64,000 nt of DNA, taken from Phellopilus nigrolimitatus. Taxonomy: Eukaryota; Basidiomycota; Agaricomycetes; Hymenochaetales; Hymenochaetaceae. Each line of letters starts with the position of its first letter. The stretch's first letter is position 1. A program made the position numbers and the translations under genes. The stretch is from contig JAJOHG010000008.1 in NCBI GenBank assembly GCA_021029095.1, positions 186,001 through 250,000 on the forward strand, given 5' to 3'. Shown here one piece after another: positions 55,374 to 64,000 of the stretch. The notes below the pieces were generated by a model that was not told the DNA's origin, did not search any database, and worked only from the letters and a program-made list of their open reading frames with translations.

Positions 55374-56490
55374 CGATACGACAGAGGATGTTCAGAGTGA
55401 AGATAAAGTGACGAGGAGTGTCAGTGATGAGCGAAGAGAGATGGAGGGAAGGAAAGCCACGCACGGCAGGCATTTTATACAGCACAGGGAGCTGTGGCTT
55501 GCTTTTGTAACACGCAGAAGCCATGAGGCTGTGAGATCTGACAGAAGCCATTTCTGATTCGAGGGTTGGAGAGCGAATATGAGTCGACGGCGGAAGTAAG
55601 AGTCAAGATGCAAAGGGCCTGAGTGAGTCCAAGTTGAACATACGAACAAAGGCTTCCAAATCGGGCGACGCGTCTGTTGGGAACCGTGATTCAGCCACAC
55701 ACGCGTCGCCACGTGTTGCTGCCACCAATTATCGACATTGAGGATGAACCAGAAGACGTCCCGTCCAAATGCGTTCGCCTGGAAATATTATAGGAGAGTT
55801 TCTGTGTATCAGAAGGTTGCAGACATATTTTCTTCCGACATATTTTCTTCCTTTGCGCCTACAGATCTGAATCCGTGTTTTCTGCTGATTCGAGGAGAAA
55901 ATGAATTTCTTGCGAAAACAATACTACTCGAAAAGGTTAGCTACGTAGATGCGCTTGGTCTCAGCCACTGTGCTGTTTATATGTTTGTACGATGAATCGG
56001 GCTCTAAGAAGCACGCATGGCCCTCGCACTGGTTCTAGAATAGTGACGAGGCCACAGATTGCACCGCAACAAACCACAAAAGCAAAAAGAGAAGCTCTAA
56101 ATCGATCCGACGGTTCGGATTCTCAAAACTCGGCTATGGAAATTACAAAGGAGAAATAGGGGTGCATAGCCAGCCCAAAATTTTCGAAACCAGAAAATTC
56201 GAAGCCACCTTTGTGTGAGCGCTTAGCCACGACGTGGACAGCTCCCCTAATACGAGGTTGAGCGGGTAAATGATAGGCCGTTGTGAGATGCGGCAAAGTA
56301 ATACCACAGAAGCGAGCCGTCTGCTGGCTTATCTGACGGAGGGGAACGATCAGGAGGGCCCCGGCGTGAAAGATTTCGTAAAACTGTCTGGCGTTTTCGA
56401 TGAAAGCATAACCGCGTAAAGGTCTCGGAACAAGATGTATAGAAGGATAGCTGTATCTTTCTAACGCAAACGATCCGAGCGCGAACGCGC
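55374..56490 (-). repeat. U repeat, fourth copy
   Basis: 5' flank of member 6, homologous to 30530-31564 in reverse, with the TATAAAA at 55473-55479. Beyond about 56250 it also contains gene-like remnants shared with 35510-35700. Confidence 0.8.
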
Positions 56491-57689
56491 CCTCCGGCGC
56501 GCGTATAGCGCAAGGGTGGCCATGGGCGCTTTCACATGCCCCCTGTCATCTTGGGCGAGAGTTTGCTCCGCAGCGCATAATGCAGGAGGACGTTGTACGT
56601 GTGTCGTTTAAACTGGAGCGTGCTTCCGCCGTGGTGACGCACAACGGTGAGGTCCTTCACGAGGCCCAGTAGAGCACCTCATCGAAGGATGTGCTCGCGT
56701 CGCGGAGCTTTCGGTGGCATCGAACAGCGGCGCATATTGAAGATCGCAATGTTGATGTTTTCAATGCTTTGAGCATGAACTGCTGGCTGAGATGGGAAGT
56801 ATTCGCCGAGGCAAATTCACTCGAGCACTTCAGGTCAGGTCAAACAGACACACAGCCGCCACCTCGGCCAGTGGCGTTCCACAAGGAATGCGGACATGGA
56901 GGGTGGCGAGTGAGGCCAGGAGCGTGCACATAGATAAGATAAATGTAGAGGAGATAGTCGAGCACTGGAGAGAACCCTCAAATAGAGCATAAGATAGAAG
57001 AAACAAAGAAACGCACATAGCGACCAAAATGCGTATCATGCTGGCACGCCGTTGCCCGTCTCCCACCGACCCAAGAGGGGACGTCGATTTGCTTTGTCCA
57101 TCCGGTGCTTTCTCGGCATCATTTTCAGGGAGCGGGTATCGTCTGCGGGCTCCTCCGCGCTCAACGCAGCAGCAGCTGGTTCTGTCTACGAACACATGTC
57201 AAACACATGGACCCCAGCATTCGGCCTTAACCTCTCCCTCCTTTCCCTCCGTGCCATTTTCAAGACCAGGCGACAGACATATGGATGCAGGCGAGGGTAC
57301 AGGCTACTGTCGTGCGGAACTGCAGCTGCGTGCCACGATTCACGATGCCACAATTCACACGGGCCTTGCTGCAACCGCGCTCGGAAAAGCAGACACGTGA
57401 CAACAGAGGAACTCATGAGCACTTGCACGGATCACCAGGAGATCACAATAGAAAATAAAGAGTATTATATGCAGAGGAAAGAGCCCGATTTTAGCATGTC
57501 AGATGTCTTGAACTTTGCTCCATGGTTACATTGCACAAGAAAAGTACACAGGAGCGCACAGGTCAGGCATCTTGTTTTCATCGCAGGCGGTCTATGGTCC
57601 AGATATACGGCACGAAAGGCATCAGGATTCCATAGAACCATAGTTCTCAAAGTGTCGATCTTGGTTGTCGTAATCTTAAATCGGGCTCT
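56491..57689 (-). pseudogene. X spacer, short inverted version with microinversion
   Basis: Reverse complement of 33351-35509 but about 880 bp shorter. At the deletion junction a 27-bp piece (56859-56885) is inverted relative to its neighbours: the flank reads as the complement of the left copy while this piece reads like left 35079-35105 directly. Only fragments of decayed coding sequence remain. Confidence 0.6.
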
Positions 57690-57892
57690 GTCGTGGTCTG
57701 AACGTAAACTTCAACACTGTCCAATACATGTAAAATGAGGATTGCTTGAACAGCGAACACTGATCTGGAATGAGAGGAACTGCGAGTTGATCAATCAAGC
57801 TTGATATATGTACACATTGCAATGAGACAAGTCGCTCAAAGGGCAGAAACCTTGATAGTAAAACTAGGAATACATGGACACCGTCAAGTCAT
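57690..57892 (-). repeat. D repeat (3' flank of member 7)
   Basis: Same 3' flank as at 33191-33350, in reverse, including the TATATGTACACATTGCAATG landmark. Confidence 0.75.
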
Positions 57893-59482
57893 TCACGCAT
57901 TCGTACGCCTAGCCTGCCGCGTCGCCCTCTTAGGCCTGGATGTTTCCGGCGCATCCTGAGGCACCTCTTGCTGCGCAGTGGCCTGGGTCGTCGTCTTCGA
58001 TGTCTTCTTCCCTGTCTTCTTCGCCGTCGTCGTCGCCGTCACCGTCGCCTTCTTTCCCGCCTGAGCGGTAGGGGGCTGTTGACGCTTCCTCTTCCTTGCA
58101 GAGGGATTCTGACTCTCTTCCTCCTCCTCTGATGCGCTCTGCCGATCCCGACGCCTATCCCCACTAGTTTGTGAGCCAGACACGTCGGATCTGTGGTCAT
58201 CGCTGCCGTTATCGCCTTGTCTGCCACCACGCTGTTCACCACGCCCTCTGCTGCGAGGTCCATTACGACGATTGTTTCTGTGGTCGTCGTTAGAGGGGTG
58301 TCCTCCACCGCCACCAGGAGGGCCTCTTCCGTCTGGCCCACCGCCAGCATCGCCATAGCCTCCAGCGCCCCCGCCCCCGTTGCCATTACGAGTATCGGCG
58401 CTGCTGACAAAAAGATCATCCTCATTGTCAGTTAAGCCAATGAAGCGCGCGAATTGGCTGCGCAGCTGCGGCGCGGAGCTATGCCGGTCAACAAACTGAT
58501 TGTAGAACTGGAGCCATTCGACAACATGCGCACCTAATCAACGATAGAAAAACCAGAGATCAAGATGTCATTACTTTATGCAAAGAAGTATACAGTCTAA
58601 CGCACGAGTTAAATTCGCAAATTCGGGTAAAGAGCTGGGGAATGGGTTGCTCTCGGGCCATGGCTTGTCTGATCCGTCCGCATCTTTAGGTGGCGGGAGG
58701 CGGATAAATCCTTTCACCCTCTTAGAGTTGTTGTGAAGTCGAGGTATAGTGTAAGATTGTCTGGAGATGGATTATTAACAATGTTATGAGAGAAAACAAG
58801 CGAAAGACAAACTCCAATGATAATGCTTTCAAGTCGCCTGTGATAGTGCCTAGTTCAGTCGTCGTAATCTTCTGTCCCTCTTTGAGACCATTGACGTCCG
58901 TCTTGAGACCATTGACGTCCGTCTTGAGACCACTGACGTCGGTTTTGAGACCATCGACCGTCCCTGTGAGACCATCGATTTTCCCAGTAATCTTTTCATC
59001 TCAGCCAAGATTTCCTGAAAAAGAGTCTGATCTTTCTGCATATTCAGAACAGCGGCCATGTTCTGGATAAGTGGGATTTGTTCTTGAATAGTGGCGTCGG
59101 CCTGTTGCATAGAGGTCGCAAAATCGCGCATGGCATTTTGTCGAAGTACAAGAGACGATTTAAGAGCGGGAAAATCCGGGAGGGTTGCATTAGCAGCAGC
59201 AACGAGCTTTTCCGGAATTGTGATGCGAGGGGCACCATCAGGGCCGCCGTGATTGGCGCGAGGATTATTTGGGTCGTCCAGATGTTGTGGATGTCCACCA
59301 CCGCCATTGGGATTAAGCGAGGGGTTGTGTTGTCCGTCAGGAGGTTGTGTATTACCATCAGCGCCACCAATGCCGTCGGGAGGATCAGTTTGACCGCCCA
59401 GTCGTTGTTGCAAGTTGGGATCGGGAGGAGGATCATTTTGACCGCCCGAATGTTGCGTGTTGCCATCAGTGTTGTCGTCCAT
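57893..59482 (-). pseudogene. NPFP/FIG family, member 7, single-base frameshift
   Basis: Exons 58813-59482, 58606-58760 and 57893-58533 total 1466 nt, one short of a multiple of three. Exon 1 starts MDDNTDGNTQHSGGQNDPPP. The frame breaks at an AAAA run near 58998, after EMK, where one missing A would explain the shift into the GLKTDVN heptad frame. Exon 2 (155 nt) keeps LPPPKDADG..KPWP.xNPFP-type text. Exon 3 is open throughout, with RAHVVEWLQFYNQFVDRHSS-type text, FIGLTDNEDDLFV, a Gly-rich tract, and the same basic tail as member 1 ending ARRTNA. TATA box at 59582-59588. Confidence 0.7.
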
Positions 59483-60556
59483 CGATACGACAGAGGATGT
59501 TCAGAGTGAAGATAAAGTGAGGAGGAGTGTCAGTGATGAGCGAAGAGAGATGGAGGGAAGGAAAACCACGCACGGCAGGCATTTTATACAGCACAGGGAG
59601 CTGTGGCTTGCTTTTGTAACACGCAGAAGCCATGAGGCTGTGAGATCCGACAGAAGCCATTTCTGAATAGAGGGTTGGAGGGCGAATATGAGTCGACGGC
59701 GGAAGTAAGAGTCAAGATGCAAAGGGCCTGAGTGAGTCCAAGTTGAACATACGAACAAAGGCTTCCAAATCGGGCGACGCGTCTGTTGAGAACGTGATTC
59801 AGCCACACACGCGTCGCCACGTGTTGCCGCCACCAGCTGAGGGTGAACCAGAAACGTCCCGTCCGAATGCGTTCGCGAGGGAATATTATAGGAGAGTTTA
59901 TGTGTATCATATGGATGCAGACATATTTTCTTCCTTTGCGCCTACAGATCTGAATCCGTGTTTTCTGCTAATTCGAGGAGAGAATGAATTTCTTGCGAAA
60001 GCAATACTACTCGAAAAGGTTAGATACGTAGATGCGCTTGGTCTCAGCCACTGTGCTGTTTATATGTTTGTACGATGGATCGGGCTCTAAGAAGCACGCA
60101 TGGACCTCGCCCTGGTTCCAGAATAGTGACGAGGCCACAGATTGCACCGCAACAAGCCACAAAGGCAAAAAGAGAAGCTCTAAATCGATCCGACGATTCG
60201 GATTCTCAAAACTCGGCTATGGAAATTACAAAGGAGAAACAGAGGTGCATAGCCAGCCCGAAATTTTCGAAACCAGAAAATTCGAAGCCACCTTTGTGTG
60301 AGCGCTTAGCCACGACGTGGACAGCTCCCCAATACGAGGTTGAGCGGGTGAATGATAGACCGTTATTAGATGTGTCAAAGTAATCCCACAGAAGCGAGCC
60401 CTATTCCGGTTGAATATGTTGGAGGGGAACGTTCAGGAGGGTCCTGGCATGGAAGATCTCGTAAAACCGTCTGGCCTTTTTGAAGAAAGCACAACCGCGT
60501 GAAGGCCTCGGAACAAGATGTATAGAAGGATAGCCGTATCTTTCTATCGCAAACGG
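59483..60556 (-). repeat. U repeat, fifth copy, ends at retroelement side
   Basis: 5' flank of member 7. Homology with the other copies continues to cgcaaacg at about 60556 and then stops abruptly, suggesting that the sequence to the right was inserted or joined there. Confidence 0.75.
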
Positions 60557-60900
60557 AGAACAACTTCAGTAGAAAATGTTAGGTCTGGGTTACGAGGATG
60601 GACTTGCGGCATTCCTGCATCTTTTCTATTCCATACACCGTGCAAACTGGCTACGAACCTAGAGCTTGTGTAGGATCGGCACGCAGTGGCGTGGGAATGT
60701 ATTGTTTGGTTGTGTTTCCGTCGACGGATATCTTTGGAGCTACGTGTACATGTCTCCCCAGTTCGAACTACCACTACACTGTATTCTCTCTGGCTAGCGA
60801 TATACACCAGGTTCTGAGTATCTCTGTCTGATATCCGCCTACGTCTCCTACATCTTTTTACTCATCTGTTTTCTGTCTATTTCGCAAGTCTAAGCTCCTC
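60557..60900. other. 5' flank of gag, possible LTR/leader
   Basis: Single-copy in this window. It should contain the 5' LTR and leader of the retroelement (a TG at 60577 could be an LTR start). No second LTR is in the window and no primer-binding site was recognised, so the boundaries are not defined. Confidence 0.35.
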
Positions 60901-63900
60901 ATGGATCCTAAATCCAAGACGACTCAGAACTTGTCATCAACACGATCGGGAGATCGCAACATCGCTGACGTTCCGGGAGGACAGCCAGCAACTGGCAGCT
61001 CGGGAGAGCCGCCAGCGACAGGCCCTTCGGGAGATCGGTCTGATCGTTCAAAAAAGCGTCAACCCGCTGGAAGCAGGTCGACAAAACGTGGTGCGAACTC
61101 ACTACCGCCTTCAAGGCAGTCTTCGCGTTTGGGTGCGCCCCGGCAACCAGCATCAACAGGAGAGTTACCGTCGGACAAAGGCGAGTTACCTCCTTCCACC
61201 ACCACGGGCAGCTTGGTAGAGGAAGCGCGGTCGACAGACGCTGCGGGAGCAGCCTCTGACGACCCCGACGACCACGACCAAGACGCATCACTGGACTCAG
61301 AGCCTCCGGAACCTCAGGCGAACCTCGAGTCAAACCCTGCCACCCGACTAGTCCCGGCTGTTTTTCCACCAAACGCGAACACCAGCCCCACTAGTACATG
61401 GTTTATGCCGTCAACGACGGGCACCCCTCCCAGGTTATCGGGACCATCGACACCCGGAACGGACCAACAACCGGTTATAGACCTCACGGACATTAGATTT
61501 CCAGTAATGTCATCGGGCACTGACGCGGAGGCTCTCCGCCAAGCGGCGGAGAGCGCCGCGCAGTCCCAAATGAATAGAATAAAAAATGAAGTTTCCTTAT
61601 TCCTTTCGGACTTCGCGAGCTCAGAAGACCAACGGGCCACAATAGTGGAAGCCAAACGGAACACTCTCATAGACGCGTCCTTGGCAGAATTCGCGAAAAA
61701 TATTCGCAAACAAGAACAAGACGCCCGTCTAGAGTTAAGTGAGAAAGTTGAAGACACGTTCAATGAACAAGAAGAACGGCAAATCAACCGTGAAGAACAA
61801 CGCTCCCGGGAAGCACAGGAACGTGGAACCGCTACGCAAAGGCAACTTGATTCTTTAACGGAGCGTATAGACACAATGGAACTAGGCGCCACTACAAGGG
61901 ATGAACGGCAATCGGCACAACTGGACCAGATCTTACAACGCATGCAAAGCTACCCCGCGAGCCGTCAGTCCAGATCATCATCAGCTGTAAGCAATCGATC
62001 AGCGCGTACAAGCCGAACTCACGGCCCACAACCGGAGTCAACTATCCCACCAACCAACAGGAGCCAGGAGCCGTCAGACAATAGACGATCCTCGTCCCGA
62101 ACGGCAACACCTCTAAACCAACCACGGCCGGTACATGCAACAGCAAGACCAATATTACCGGTGTTGCCACGCTCATCCTCTCCAAGTACACCACGAATTA
62201 GTCTCTCCAACCCGAGCCGGCCATTGTCAACACGTGCCACGATAGCGGGAACAGCACATCGGACTCACTCCAGATCAAAGACACCCGAAGCGCTCCCCCC
62301 ATCACCAAAAACGTTGCAAGCCTTCAACTTACCGGCACCTATGGAATCCCAAGCCGATTACCGGGCACGCATTCAACGAGGAGTCGCAGACTTATTTGGG
62401 AGCAACCGTGAAACTCTAACCGTCGAAACGTCAAATCATTATGATTTCGTACAACAGGCAATCCAAAGTGCACTACCGCGCCCATCGGTATCCCCGCAGA
62501 CCCCTCCGACACTTGGAACAGTGACGTCAATTCAACCAGTAACTACACCTCCGTCCTCGGCAGCACTAGCGTCTCAAGGAGGGTCACCAACCACGGAAGG
62601 CAGACTTACTCCTGACACTGCACGAATAACGGCCACCATCCGTAACTGTGAATTGGCAGCAGACCGCAAGGATTTGCGCTCTGCGACTAATGATCATCGA
62701 CCGGCACCGCCGCACATAACGGCCCCATGGGACAGGTCCCAGTCAATTGCCCCAGCACCTATCCCGGAACCGCGCCCGACACAGCCGTCACATTCGTCAC
62801 CAACACACCAAGGTGAATACGAACACCCATCAATATTTAGAGGCGAAGAGTGGATCGTAGCCCTTATAACCAAGAAGGTCGATTCACCAGTGGATAGCAA
62901 CCTTGGACCACTCAAAGTTCACGCACCATCGGGCTATAAGGGCGAAGCGAACCATGACGAATTTGAACGCTGGCTTCAAGCGACGCTACGCTACTTCATG
63001 GCTCAAAGACTCGTAGGACCGGCACGGGCAGCCGACCGCTTCAATACACTTGGATCACTACTAGAAGACGAAGCACTAGACTACTTCAATCGAAAGATAG
63101 ACCACCCAGGTAGCGACTGCCAAACATTCACCGCCGCGGTACTATCCATCCATCGACGCTTCCTCACGAGGGTAACCTCACTGGAGGCAGTCAAACAATA
63201 CGACGATTGCACCTACGTGGCGGACACAGGCGTCCAAGAATTCTACAACCGACTCGAGAAATTGGCCAGCCGCATGCCTCGCCCACCCGACGAGTACAGC
63301 GTCTGCCGGAAGTTCTTGGGTGGCCTACCGAACAACATAAGATCACCACTAATACTGCAACATGGATTCACGGCGGAAGAAACCCCACTAGTGGAGATCA
63401 AGAAAGCGGCATTGCGCCAGGAAGAAGGTCTCATAATAGTCAATAACTATTCTCGCAAATCCACCAAGACCACCGCATCGGACCCCCAAGACTACCGTGG
63501 CTCTTCGCGCTCGACTCGCGGGGGACGCGGTGGGACTACGCGAGGAACACGCGGTAACCGCGGGGGTATCAGTACTCAAACGAACCGTCAAGATGCCCCA
63601 GCCCAACGTCCGTTACGCGATTTGTCAACAGTACAGTGCCGGAACTGCAAAGAATACGGCCACATGAAAGCTGACCCTAAATGCCCACAATACAACGCGC
63701 GTCTCCACGCAATGAACACGGAAACCGCGCCAAACGCTTCTTCCGAAACGACACCACAGGAGCCGGAACAACCCCCGGAAGCAGCCAACCAGGCAACGGC
63801 GGGCCCGGACGAGTACTATGAATCCTTCTACCAGGATGCACAGTACGACACGGAGGATCCCACGTCTTACGAAACGGCCGATCAGGACCACGTATTCAAC

Positions 63901-64000
63901 GAGGACGCAGAAGACGAATTCTATGTACCAATGCATGTCATGCGCATTGAACCCGCACCAGTAACACTATTCGCGGGGCGAATGGACACGAAGTCGGCCG
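60901..64000 (+). mobile_element. Ty3/gypsy-like retrotransposon gag, open to the window end
   Basis: A single uninterrupted frame of more than 1,030 codons, beginning MDPKSKTTQNLSSTRSGDRN and still open at the last base. Residues 1-~640 are Ser/Pro/Thr/Arg-rich with a coiled-coil stretch around 205-330 (Glu/Gln/Arg-rich). Residues ~686-846 match the gag capsid-like pattern of fungal LTR elements (FERWLQATLRYFMAQ, DEALDYFNRKI, VQEFYNRLEKLASRMP, FLGGLPNNIRSPLI). An Arg/Gly-rich segment follows, then a zinc knuckle at residues ~912-927 spelled C-x2-C-x4-H-x6-C (CRNCKEYGHMKADPKC), two residues longer at the end than the usual CCHC. The end is acidic. Protease and pol are not reached. The lack of stops over 3.1 kb suggests a young element. 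Confidence 0.82.

Noticed and set aside
60557..60900. Exact LTR boundaries and primer-binding site
   Set aside because: Only one LTR could be in the window and no tRNA-complementary site was convincing, so no coordinates are claimed.

Overview
This window looks like nuclear DNA of a filamentous basidiomycete (Agaricomycetes type). Genes are dense and have many short introns (about 45-100 nt, GT..AG). The gene set is typically fungal: an F-box/LRR protein, IKS1 kinase, FAP1/NFX1 zinc-finger protein, MOB3/phocein, FCY2-type purine-cytosine permeases, LtrA-like and DUF7137 membrane proteins, and a Ty3/gypsy-like gag. No bacterial operons, CRISPR arrays, rRNA or convincing tRNA genes were seen. 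Exon boundaries were read by eye from splice sites and frame continuity. For several genes the exon lengths add up to an exact multiple of three.

Positions 1-25,500 are ordinary single-copy genome. In order they hold: an LtrA-like membrane protein (-), a possible gene relic, a type-B carboxylesterase (-), an F-box protein (+), a FAP1/NFX1 homologue (-), IKS1 (-), a Ybp1/glomulin-like protein (+), a DUF7137 protein (+), a small possible beta-trefoil gene (-), and purine-cytosine permease A (-). Several neighbours are divergent and share short promoter regions.

Positions 25,547-60,556 are a heavily rearranged, self-similar accessory block. Its backbone is a giant inverted repeat. The left arm (about 25,547-33,350) and right arm (about 45,985-53,776) each carry, as mirror images, a permease (B/C), a four-exon gene that looks like F-box plus nucleotidyltransferase-like core plus Cys-rich tail, and one member of a previously unrecognised three-exon family. 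This family is called here the NPFP/FIG family, after two short conserved motifs. A second, inner inverted pair (about 36,340-37,770 and 44,250-45,725) carries two more members. A single-copy core (about 37,770-44,250) sits between them and holds another diverged member, the MOB3/phocein gene and an SDR dehydrogenase. Beyond the right arm are two further minus-strand members, each broken by a single-base indel in a run of A. In all there are seven members. They share exon number, intron phases and an exon 2 of 152-164 nt, but differ strongly in coiled-coil and low-complexity length. Their roughly 1 kb 5' flanks and about 0.2 kb 3' flanks are also repeated, with decayed gene-like sequence between them.

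The homology block stops abruptly near 60,556. From 60,901 to the window end runs a continuous >1,030-codon gag-like reading frame of a retrotransposon whose pol lies outside the window. The most novel candidates are the NPFP/FIG family and the paired F-box/nucleotidyltransferase-like genes, both embedded in a nested palindrome that surrounds the conserved STRIPAK gene mob3.
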